From JAKJBL01 sp964461335 (GTDB lineage: Bacteria > Bacillota > Clostridia > Christensenellales > CAG-138): 59,360 nucleotides of DNA. The position numbers and the translations under genes are program-made. A model generated the notes under the pieces. That model was given only the letters and a program-made list of their open reading frames with translations, was not told the DNA's origin and did no database searches. Shown here one piece after another: positions 52,756 to 59,360 of this stretch (its first letter is position 1; each line of letters opens with the position of its first letter). The stretch lies in the NCBI GenBank assembly GCA_964461335.1, contig CAYWTY010000003.1, positions 1 through 59,360 on the forward strand, written 5' to 3'.

Positions 52756-54032
52756 TGCTTAAGACGCTGGTAAACGCGTTCAAGATTGCGGAGATTCGTA
52801 AAAAGCTTCTCACAACGCTTATGCTCATACTGATTTACAGGCTTGGGTGCTTTATACCCATACCCGGCGTTAATGCCAACTACATCGGACAGATGGTCGG
52901 CCAGTATGATGCGCTCGGGTTTTTGAACCTGCTTTCCGGCGGCGGCTTTAAGAACTTCACTATATTTGCCATGGGTATTTCGCCCTATATTACAAGCTCC
53001 ATCATAATGCAGCTATTGCAGATAGGCATTCCTGCGTTAGAGCGTATGGCAAAAGAAGAAGACGGCCGCAAAAAGCTTCAGGAAGTTACACGCTATGTTG
53101 GTATAGGCTTTGCTTTGGTTGAGTCTGTAGGCATAGTGCTAAGCTTAGGAAGTGGCGCAGTATATGAGGCAAATCTGTTTACATATGCTACAATCGGTAT
53201 TATTGCAACAGGCGGAACCGCATTTTTAATGTGGCTTGGTGAGCGCATAACAGAAAACGGCATAGGAAACGGAATTTCCATGATTATCTTCGCGTCTATA
53301 ATGTCACAGATTCCTACTACTGCAATTACGCTTTACGGGAATATCCGCGATGGAGCGATTTCTCTATGGTCACTGCCGCTTATGCTCTTGCTCGTAGTTG
53401 CAATCATAACGCTTGTCGTATATATTAACGAAGGCGTGCGCCGTGTGCCTGTGCAGTATGCAAAGCGCGTTGTTGGGCGCAAGCTCTATGGCGGGCAAAG
53501 CACGCATATCCCCATGAAGGCAAATGCAAACGGGGTAATGCCTTTGATATTTACAATGACAATTATGCAGCTGCCGCTTATGATAATTCAAATAGTTGAC
53601 AAAAACTATCAGCAGGGCATTTTGCAGGGCTTTACTGCGTTCTATGTTAAATACCTTCAGCAGGGAACTGTGGTTTACTACATTTTCTACGCACTGCTCA
53701 TTGTAGGGTTTGCGTATTTTTACACAACAATTTCGTTTAACCCCATTGAAATGAGCAAGAACCTCCAGCAATACGGCGGCTTTATACCAGGCATTCGACC
53801 CGGTAAGCCGACAAGCGACTATCTTGCGCGTATAAGCAGCAGGCTGACGCTTTTCGGTGCGCTATTCCTTGCTGTTATTGCCATAATCCCTAACCTGTTT
53901 CTCGGGGCGCTCAGCATTAAATCCCCTTTCGGCCCGACAAGCGTGCTTATTATGGTAAGCGTTGCGCTTGAAACAATGGAGCAGCTGCAAAACCAGATGC
54001 TTATGCGCCATTACAAGGGCTTCTTGAACTGA
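52755..54032 (+). CDS. secY: Protein translocase subunit SecY
   Basis: 425 residues with ten membrane segments. The SecY signatures are visible: RLGCFIPIPGVN near residue 30, MGISPYITSSIIMQLL near 73-88, and GKPTSDYLARISSRLTLFGA near 350-369. It is the channel of the Sec export machine with SecE and SecG, encoded elsewhere. Placement between rplO and adk is typical. Confidence 0.99.
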   Translation: MLKTLVNAFKIAEIRKKLLTTLMLILIYRLGCFIPIPGVNANYIGQMVGQYDALGFLNLLSGGGFKNFTIFAMGISPYITSSIIMQLLQIGIPALERMAKEEDGRKKLQEVTRYVGIGFALVESVGIVLSLGSGAVYEANLFTYATIGIIATGGTAFLMWLGERITENGIGNGISMIIFASIMSQIPTTAITLYGNIRDGAISLWSLPLMLLLVVAIITLVVYINEGVRRVPVQYAKRVVGRKLYGGQSTHIPMKANANGVMPLIFTMTIMQLPLMIIQIVDKNYQQGILQGFTAFYVKYLQQGTVVYYIFYALLIVGFAYFYTTISFNPIEMSKNLQQYGGFIPGIRPGKPTSDYLARISSRLTLFGALFLAVIAIIPNLFLGALSIKSPFGPTSVLIMVSVALETMEQLQNQMLMRHYKGFLN

Positions 54033-54046
54033 GAAAAGGAGAAGGC

Positions 54047-54664
54047 ATGAGGCTTGTACTCTTGGGCCCGCCGGGTGCGGGCAAAGGTACTCAGGCAGCG
54101 CTTTTGTGCAGGCGCTATGGTATTAAGCATATTTCCACAGGTGATATGCTTCGAGCAGAGCTTCTTGCAAAAACCAAGCTTGGCTTAGAGGCGCACTCAT
54201 ATATTGAAAAAGGCGAGCTTGTACCGGATTCTGTCATTATTGATATGGTAAAGGCAAAGCTTAAAGAGCCTGAGTTCAAAAACGGATACATATTAGACGG
54301 CTTCCCGCGGACTATTGCACAAGCAGACGCCCTCGAGCAGTTTGTAAAACTTGATGCAGTTATATACCTCGAGGTGGACTTTGAAATAATTATAAAAAGA
54401 ATAAGCGGCAGGCGCAGATGCCCTGACTGCGGGGCAATTTACCATGTTTCACATTATGCGGAAAACACCTGCAGCTGCGGCGGCGTGCTTTACCAGCGTG
54501 AAGACGACAAATTAGAAACAGTTAAAAACCGCCTTGCAGTTTATGAGGCTGAGACACGCCCGCTTATTGCCTATTACAGCCAAAAGGGGCTCTTGCGCAC
54601 TGTAAGCGGAGAGGGGTCGCCTGAGGAAGTGGATGCGAAAATCGCAGCTATGTTAGTGCCATGA
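54047..54664 (+). CDS. adk: Adenylate kinase, zinc-lid type
   Basis: 205 residues; converts ATP and AMP to two ADP. The P-loop GPPGAGKGTQ is at residues 7-16, and the AMP-binding LDGFPRT near 84-90. The LID domain has zinc ligands CPDC and CSCGG near residues 126-148, as in Gram-positive enzymes. GAAAAGGAGAA precedes the ATG. Its stop overlaps map by four bases. Confidence 0.98.
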   Translation: MRLVLLGPPGAGKGTQAALLCRRYGIKHISTGDMLRAELLAKTKLGLEAHSYIEKGELVPDSVIIDMVKAKLKEPEFKNGYILDGFPRTIAQADALEQFVKLDAVIYLEVDFEIIIKRISGRRRCPDCGAIYHVSHYAENTCSCGGVLYQREDDKLETVKNRLAVYEAETRPLIAYYSQKGLLRTVSGEGSPEEVDAKIAAMLVP

Positions 54665-55449
54665 TGCAGGGGATTACAATTAAAAGCAAAGCCCAAATTG
54701 AGCTTATGCGAAAATCGGGCCGAATAGTTGAAGAAGTGCTGCTTTTAATGCAGCGCATGGCAGTGCCAGGTATTTCTACGCTCGAACTTGATGAAGCTGC
54801 GTTTAAGCTTATTCGTCAAAGGGGCGCAGAGCCATCGTTTCTTAACTACCGTGGGTACCCCGCAAGTATATGTGCCTCAGTTAACGAAGAAGTCGTCCAT
54901 GGCATACCGTCAAAGCGCAAGCTGCTTGATGGGGATATTTTAAGCGTTGATGTTGGCGCGTGCCTTGGCGGGTGGCATTCGGACGCAGCGCGCACGTATT
55001 TTATAGGCAAGCCCTCTGCTGAGGTTGAGCGGCTGGTGCGCGTTACAGAGGAATGCTTTTACAAAGGGTTGAATTTTGCTTTAGAAGGCTTTAGAATTGG
55101 TGATATTTCTTTTGCAATTCAAGAGCATGCTGAGGCAAACGGTTATGGGGTTGTGCGCGAGCTTGTAGGCCATGGCATAGGCCGCTCAATGCACGAGCAG
55201 CCCGATGTGCCAAACTTCGGCAGCAAAGGTCATGGGTTAACGCTTAGAGCAGGGATGACGATTGCAATAGAGCCAATGATTAACATGGGAAGTGCAGCTG
55301 TAAGCGTGCTTTCTGACGGCTGGACTGTTATTGCAAGCGATAGAAAACCAAGTGCGCACTATGAAAATACCATAGCAATTACTGACAAAGCGCCGCTGCT
55401 TTTAACAAAATCCGAGGCACAACATCCCGCGGAGGTGGGTAGCGAATGA
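54661..55449 (+). CDS. map: Methionine aminopeptidase, type I
   Basis: 262 residues; removes the initiator methionine. Metal ligands are visible: Asp in LSVDVGA near residue 97, Asp in DAARTY near 108, His in VGHGIGRSMHEQP near 170, and Glu in AIEPM near 202 and HYENTIAI near 234. The ATG overlaps the adk stop, with a second ATG right behind. Its own stop overlaps the KOW gene by four bases. Confidence 0.98.
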   Translation: MMQGITIKSKAQIELMRKSGRIVEEVLLLMQRMAVPGISTLELDEAAFKLIRQRGAEPSFLNYRGYPASICASVNEEVVHGIPSKRKLLDGDILSVDVGACLGGWHSDAARTYFIGKPSAEVERLVRVTEECFYKGLNFALEGFRIGDISFAIQEHAEANGYGVVRELVGHGIGRSMHEQPDVPNFGSKGHGLTLRAGMTIAIEPMINMGSAAVSVLSDGWTVIASDRKPSAHYENTIAITDKAPLLLTKSEAQHPAEVGSE

Positions 55450-55748
55450 ACGAATGTACCAAGGAACTGCTTGGGCGGGTGGCTATAAGCCGCGCAGGCA
55501 GAGATAGCGGCAGAGCCTTCCTAGTTGTTGGCTGTGCGGACGCAGAGCATTTGCTTTTAGCCGATGGCTGCCTACGAAAGCTCGGCAGCCCCAAAAAAAA
55601 GAAGGTCAAGCATATAAAGCTTGAGCCGACAGAGGCAGAAGGCATAAAAACTAAGATTCTCGGGGGCAAACAGGTGTTTGATGCAGAAATACGCAACTGC
55701 CTGCTTAACCTCGGGTACAATTGTGACAAAACAGCTAAGGAGGGATAG
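55446..55748 (+). CDS. KOW-domain RNA-binding protein between map and infA
   Basis: 100 residues. The N-terminal KOW-like part reads GRVAISRAGRDSGRAFLVV near residues 10-28, related to the L14e/L27e fold of archaeal and eukaryotic ribosomes. A lysine-rich loop (SPKKKKVKHIKLEP) follows. Found at this place in many Clostridia and Bacilli, its function is not established; an RNA-binding or ribosome-associated role is likely. The start overlaps map (ATGA) and infA follows 1 bp later. Confidence 0.9.
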   Translation: MNECTKELLGRVAISRAGRDSGRAFLVVGCADAEHLLLADGCLRKLGSPKKKKVKHIKLEPTEAEGIKTKILGGKQVFDAEIRNCLLNLGYNCDKTAKEG

Positions 55749-55749
55749 T

Positions 55750-55971
55750 TTGTCAAAACAGGACGTTATCGAAGTTGAAGGCGTTGTTTCCGACTCCTTT
55801 CCAAACGCTATGTTTGAGGTGGAACTCGAAAACGGGCATAAAATACTGGCGCATATTTCAGGAAAGCTCAGAATGAATTTTATCCGCATATTGCCGGGCG
55901 ACAAGGTTACAGTGGAGCTCTCCCCCTATGACCTTACGCGCGGAAGAATAACCTGGCGAGCAAAAAAATAA
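55750..55971 (+). CDS. infA: Translation initiation factor IF-1
   Basis: 73 residues, one S1-like OB fold: MSKQDVIEVEGVV start, FEVELENGHKILAHISGKLR near residues 22-41, and YDLTRGRITWRAKK at the end. It blocks the A site during initiation. The start is TTG, with AAGGAGGGATAG upstream; a non-ATG start for IF-1 is uncommon and may lower its output. Confidence 0.97.
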   Translation: MSKQDVIEVEGVVSDSFPNAMFEVELENGHKILAHISGKLRMNFIRILPGDKVTVELSPYDLTRGRITWRAKK

Positions 55972-55999
55972 GCTGCCTTTGAGTTTAGGAGGAACAGTT

Positions 56000-56113
56000 A
56001 TGAAAGTCAGACCTTCGGTCAAGCCCATTTGCGAAAAATGCAAAATCATAAAGCGTAAGGGGCGGGTCATGGTAATTTGCGATAACCCAAAGCATAAACA
56101 AAAGCAGGGTTAG
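56000..56113 (+). CDS. rpmJ: 50S ribosomal protein L36, zinc type
   Basis: 37 residues: MKVRPSVKPICEKCKIIKRK, then VICDNPKHKQKQG. The CxxC pair, the later Cys and the His form the zinc site of the C+ form. TAGGAGGAAC lies upstream. Normal position between infA and rpsM. Confidence 0.98.
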   Translation: MKVRPSVKPICEKCKIIKRKGRVMVICDNPKHKQKQG

Positions 56114-56260
56114 GTGAACAACAGGAACCTTTTGCAAGCGCTTAGGTTCCGTAAAGAGAAAATCCCCCGCTCGGTGCGGCTGGCGCTCTTAAGAAGCGCA
56201 AACCGGCGGGCTTAGAGCATATAGCGCGAAAGCTAATTTTACAGGAGGTGTAATAACCAT
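56114..56260 (+). promoter_or_regulatory. Structured spacer before rpsM (possible alpha-operon leader)
   Basis: The largest gap inside the super-operon. Hairpin 1 is GGAACCT/AGGTTCC at 56124-56150. Hairpin 2 is a nested stem with CCCGC/GCGGG (56166-56210), CGGT/ACCG and GCGCT-CTTAAGA-AGCGC. ACAGGAGGTG for rpsM follows. In E. coli a leader at this place binds S4; no such role is shown here. Confidence 0.5.
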
Positions 56261-56626
56261 ATGGCACGTATTTCTGGTGTGGACCTGCCCAGAGACAAGC
56301 GCGTGGAAATAGGCCTGACTTATATTTTCGGCATCGGGAGAAAGACCGCGTCCGAAATCATCACTGCATGCGGTGTTGATTCAACCATCCGCGTGCGCGA
56401 TTTATCCGAGAGTGATGTAAGCAAGCTTAGAGAGTATATTGACCATAATGTCAAGGTTGAAGGCGACCTTAGGCGCGAGGTCTCCATGAATATTAAGCGG
56501 CTCATGGAAATAGGCTGCTATCGCGGTGTACGTCACCGTAAGGGGCTGCCTGTGCGTGGGCAAAACACAAAGCAGAATGCGCGTACGCGCAAAGGCCCTA
56601 AGCGCATAATGGGCAGGAAGAGATAG
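56261..56626 (+). CDS. rpsM: 30S ribosomal protein S13
   Basis: 121 residues; MARISGVDLPRDKRVEIGLT start, YIFGIGRKTASEII near residues 22-35, and the C-terminal RGLPVRGQ-like KGLPVRGQNTKQNARTRKGP. Contacts the A- and P-site tRNAs and bridges to L5. Begins the alpha part of the cluster. Confidence 0.99.
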   Translation: MARISGVDLPRDKRVEIGLTYIFGIGRKTASEIITACGVDSTIRVRDLSESDVSKLREYIDHNVKVEGDLRREVSMNIKRLMEIGCYRGVRHRKGLPVRGQNTKQNARTRKGPKRIMGRKR

Positions 56627-56639
56627 GAGGTAGGCGAGA

Positions 56640-57041
56640 ATGGCAAAGGCTAAAATTAAAAAGGCAGTTTCGCGAAAGCGTCGCGAAAGGAAAAATATAG
56701 AGCGCGGTGCAGCGCATATCCGCTCCTCCTTTAATAATACCATGGTCACAATAACAGATACTTCAGGCAATGCGCTCTCATGGGCATCTGCAGGTGGGTT
56801 AGGGTTTCGCGGGTCGCGAAAATCCACACCCTATGCAGCGCAAATGGCTGCTGAAGCAGCAGCAAGGGCAGCAATGGAGCATGGGCTGCATACTGTTGAA
56901 GTCTATATTAAAGGGCCTGGGTCAGGCCGTGAAGCTGCAATACGCGCACTGCAGACTGCAGGGCTCGAAGTAAACATGATTAAGGACGTAACGCCAATTC
57001 CTCACAATGGCTGCCGTCCGCCTAAGCGCAGAAGAGTATAA
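56640..57041 (+). CDS. rpsK: 30S ribosomal protein S11
   Basis: 133 residues; IRSSFNNTMVTITDTSGNA near residues 29-47 and the C-terminal VTPIPHNGCRPPKRRRV. Platform protein near the E site. GGAGGTAGGCGAGA precedes the ATG. Confidence 0.99.
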   Translation: MAKAKIKKAVSRKRRERKNIERGAAHIRSSFNNTMVTITDTSGNALSWASAGGLGFRGSRKSTPYAAQMAAEAAARAAMEHGLHTVEVYIKGPGSGREAAIRALQTAGLEVNMIKDVTPIPHNGCRPPKRRRV

Positions 57042-57055
57042 GGAGGCAAACCAAA

Positions 57056-57685
57056 ATGGCAAGATATACGGATTCCGTTTGCAGGCTTTGCCGCCGCGAG
57101 GGGACTAAGCTGTTTTTAAAAGGTGACCGCTGCTACAGTGCAAAATGCTCTGTTATTAAGCGCCACACCCCGCCGGGCCAGCATGGCCAGGCGCGCGCCC
57201 GCAAGCAGTCCGAGTACGGCGTGCAATTGAGGGAAAAACAAAAGTGCCGTCGTGCATACGGTGTATTGGAATCACAATTCCGGAAATACTTCGATATGGC
57301 CGCAAATATGCGTGGAGTAACAGGTGAAAACATGCTTTGCCTGCTCGAGCGCAGGCTTGATAATGTGGCTTACCGCCTTGGCTTTGGCGAAAGCCGCCCA
57401 ATGGCGCGCCAGCTTGTGATGCATGGCCATTTTCGTATTAACGGTAAAAAGGTTGATATACCGAGCTACCTGATTAAACCGGGCGATATTATAAGCGTTA
57501 AGGAACGTTCGCGCGATTTACAGTGCTTTAAAGCATTGCGCGAACAGGGGGCAGGGAAGCCTGTTCCTAAATGGCTTGAAATGGATGCAGAAAACCTCAC
57601 AGGCAAAATTGTTGCAATGCCTGAGCGCGATGATATCGACCTTACGATTGAGGAACATTTAATCGTTGAGTTCTATTCAAGGTAA
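57056..57685 (+). CDS. rpsD: 30S ribosomal protein S4, zinc-binding form
   Basis: 209 residues; the N-terminus has CRLCRREG and DRCYSAKC, a four-cysteine zinc site. The S4 RNA-binding domain has RRLDNVAYRLGFGESRPMARQ near residues 98-118. Nucleates 30S assembly; in Bacillus it represses its own gene. Here it stands inside the alpha operon as in most bacteria. Confidence 0.99.
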   Translation: MARYTDSVCRLCRREGTKLFLKGDRCYSAKCSVIKRHTPPGQHGQARARKQSEYGVQLREKQKCRRAYGVLESQFRKYFDMAANMRGVTGENMLCLLERRLDNVAYRLGFGESRPMARQLVMHGHFRINGKKVDIPSYLIKPGDIISVKERSRDLQCFKALREQGAGKPVPKWLEMDAENLTGKIVAMPERDDIDLTIEEHLIVEFYSR

Positions 57686-57822
57686 GCGCCATAAAATTGT
57701 TGGGCAAAGCCGGACAGGGCGCTTATATGTTAAGAAGGCTTAGTTCCCTACTCGCTTACTCTTAGTCGTATGGGTGATGTTGCTGCGCCGCGCAGCAGCA
57801 GGGCTTAAAAAGGAGGAAACAA
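57686..57822 (+). other. Non-coding spacer between rpsD and rpoA with two hairpins
   Basis: GCGCC at 57686-57690 can pair with GGCGC at 57718-57722, and TGCTGCG-CCG-CGCAGCA is a perfect hairpin at 57781-57797. No T run follows, so simple termination is unlikely. The segment may adjust rpoA output or stabilise the message. AAAAAGGAGG for rpoA follows. Confidence 0.45.
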
Positions 57823-58764
57823 ATGATTGAGATTGAAAGGCCCATAATCGAGTGTATTGAGAAAACAGACACTTACGGCAAATATAAGGTGGAACCGCTC
57901 GAACGCGGGTTCGGCACAACGCTTGGCAATTCTTTGCGCCGCGTGCTGCTTTCCTCTTTGCCCGGAGTCGCAGTTACCTCAGTCAAGATTGATGGTGTGC
58001 TTCATGAATTCTCTACAATCGAAGGCATAAAAGAAGATGTGCCTGAGATTATACTCAACCTTAAGGAGATTTGCGCCCGCCTTTTTTCCAGCGAACCAAA
58101 GCGCCTGCTGCTTGATGCAGTTGGGCCTTGCGAGGTTAAAGCGCAGGATATTAAGCCGGATGCAGAGGTTGAAATCATAAACCCCACGCTCCATATAGCT
58201 ACGCTTTCTGAAAATGCAAAACTCCACATGGAAATCACGCTTGGCCATGGCAGGGGCTATGTACTGGCTGATAAGAACAAGCACCCGGGGATGAGTATAG
58301 GTGAAATACCTGTTGACAGTATTTATACGCCTGTTGAAAAGGTAAACTATACAGTTGAGGATACTTTAGTAGGCTCTTCGACTGACTTTGATAAGCTTAT
58401 TCTCGAAGTGTGGACTTCTGGAAACCTTGGGCCTGATGAAGCAGTAAGCTATGCAGCAAAGATTCTCTCAGAGCACCTTACGCTCTTTACAAACCTTACA
58501 GAGCATGTGCACGGGGTTGAGATAATGGTTGAAAAGGAAGAAGATAAAAAAGAAAAAATCCTTGAAATGACCATTGAAGAGCTCGACCTCTCTGTGCGCT
58601 CCTATAACTGCCTTAAGCGTGCAGGCATAAACACAGTTGACGAGCTTGTTCAGCGTAATGCAGAGGAAATGATGAAGGTTAGGAACCTCGGCAGAAAATC
58701 ACTCGAGGAAGTGCAGCTGAAGCTTGCGGCTTTGGGGCTTTCTCTGCGCAACAGCGAAGAATAA
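57823..58764 (+). CDS. rpoA: DNA-directed RNA polymerase subunit alpha
   Basis: 313 residues. The N-terminal assembly domain has GFGTTLGNSLRRVLLSSLPG near residues 29-48. The C-terminal domain, for UP elements and activators, has IEELDLSVRSYNCLKRAGIN near 248-267 and NLGRKSLEEV near 291-300. The length is typical of Firmicutes. It is separated from rpsD by a 137-bp spacer and followed by rplQ. Confidence 0.99.
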   Translation: MIEIERPIIECIEKTDTYGKYKVEPLERGFGTTLGNSLRRVLLSSLPGVAVTSVKIDGVLHEFSTIEGIKEDVPEIILNLKEICARLFSSEPKRLLLDAVGPCEVKAQDIKPDAEVEIINPTLHIATLSENAKLHMEITLGHGRGYVLADKNKHPGMSIGEIPVDSIYTPVEKVNYTVEDTLVGSSTDFDKLILEVWTSGNLGPDEAVSYAAKILSEHLTLFTNLTEHVHGVEIMVEKEEDKKEKILEMTIEELDLSVRSYNCLKRAGINTVDELVQRNAEEMMKVRNLGRKSLEEVQLKLAALGLSLRNSEE

Positions 58765-58791
58765 CATACTTACCTTAGGGAGGAAACCATT

Positions 58792-59298
58792 ATGGCAAAC
58801 CGCAAGCTGGGAAAACCCACGGATCAGCGCGTTGCAACACTGCGCGGCCTTACAACTGCACTCATATGGAACGGGAAGCTCATTACCACCATGGAGCGCG
58901 CAAAGGAAGTGCGGCCAATTGCAGAAAGACTGATTACGCTTGCTGTAAATGAATATCAAAACAGCGTTGTAGTTAAAAAACAAACACGAAATGAAAAGCT
59001 TCAAATTGTTGAACGCGAGGTGCATAACGATTTGCCCAGCAAGCTCCACGCAAGGCGGCAGCTGATGGCATATCTGTATGATATACCCGAGTTTAAGTCC
59101 AAAAAGGAGAGTAAGTCCGAATATAAGGAGCGTACAGCAGACAAGGCGCACCCTGTTGTTGAAAGACTCTTCCGCGAGCTTGCTCCAAAGTATGATAAGC
59201 GCGCAAAAGAAGTTGGCCGCGGCGGTTATACCCGTATGCTCAAGCTTGGCCCGCGCAGAGGTGACGCAGCAGAGATGGTGCTCCTCGAGCTTATTTAA
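58792..59298 (+). CDS. rplQ: 50S ribosomal protein L17, long form
   Basis: 168 residues against about 115-125 in most bacteria. The conserved part is RKLGKPTDQRVATLRGLTTAL near residues 3-23, ITTMERAKEVRPIAERLIT near 32-50, and a C-terminal RGGYTRMLKLGPRRGDAAEM near 144-163. Between them is an insertion of about 45 residues, rich in Lys and Glu (DIPEFKSKKESKSEYKERTA). It closes the operon; the IS edge is 10 bp beyond the stop. Confidence 0.98.
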   Translation: MANRKLGKPTDQRVATLRGLTTALIWNGKLITTMERAKEVRPIAERLITLAVNEYQNSVVVKKQTRNEKLQIVEREVHNDLPSKLHARRQLMAYLYDIPEFKSKKESKSEYKERTADKAHPVVERLFRELAPKYDKRAKEVGRGGYTRMLKLGPRRGDAAEMVLLELI

Positions 59299-59308
59299 AG
59301 CTTATATT

Positions 59309-59360
59309 GGCTCTATGTCAATAGTTGGGGTAGAGCGGTAGACCAAGAGCAACGGGGAGC
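59309..59360. mobile_element. Terminal part of an ISL3-family-like insertion sequence (right contig edge)
   Basis: Starts GGCTCTATGTCAATAGTTGG, the exact inverted copy of 3-54. The IS would extend to the right, beyond the window. It lies 10 bp behind rplQ, so genes usually found after rplQ (for example ecfA) are separated from the alpha operon or lie on another contig. Confidence 0.7.

Overview
This 59.4-kb window looks like one complete contig from a Gram-positive, probably spore-forming member of the Clostridia. The evidence is a sigma-H gene, a CwlD-type amidase, addAB instead of recBCD, a DnaD/DnaI replication pair, mini-ribonuclease III, lipoproteins with TTG starts, strong AGGAGG ribosome binding sites, and the KOW-protein gene between map and infA. 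The species cannot be named from the sequence alone. Both ends carry the same 52-bp sequence in opposite orientation, beginning GGCTCTATGTCAA. This matches the terminal repeat of ISL3-family insertion sequences, so the contig is probably bounded by two copies of one IS.

Layout. 75-12068 (minus strand): a run of a degenerate, frameshifted GGDEF/EAL-type membrane protein, addB, addA, glnS and gltX. 12221-18264: an ECF transporter S component, then a TetR repressor divergent from an MMPL exporter and its heptad-repeat partner, with an operator-like palindrome at the predicted start of transcription, then a peroxiredoxin. 18334-21441: an accessory-looking stretch with small membrane and lipoprotein genes. 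One lipoprotein has an extreme Tyr/Asp tail. A tRNA-Arg gene follows, with a duplicated 3' end and a 118-bp palindromic element behind it. 21571-25683: dapF, a diacylglycerol kinase-like gene, and a Pro/Gln-rich protein of unknown function.

25877-28860 is the dnaD-dnaI-ispE operon. It is followed by a 395-bp gap holding a cluster of DnaA-box-like 9-mers, then cwlD. 30043-38767 is a long run of closely spaced genes: panE, mrnC, a cupin, rlmB with a duplicated 60-residue repeat, sigH, radC, a phosphohexomutase, a lipoprotein, a uridine kinase and an AI-2E family permease. 38880-43247 is a CotH / VTC / DUF4956 cassette, likely a surface-kinase and polyphosphate-type polymerase system that is poorly understood.

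43353-59298 is the complete S10-spc-alpha ribosomal super-operon from rpsJ to rplQ. It contains secY, adk, map, the KOW gene, infA and rpoA, and has structured non-coding segments before rpsJ, before rpsM and before rpoA. The most interesting items are the CotH-VTC-DUF4956 cassette with its triple lamin-tail surface protein, the Tyr/Asp-rich lipoprotein, the tRNA-Arg 3'-end duplication with its palindromic element, the DnaA-box-like cluster beside the helicase-loading genes, and the A7 frameshift in the GGDEF/EAL gene.
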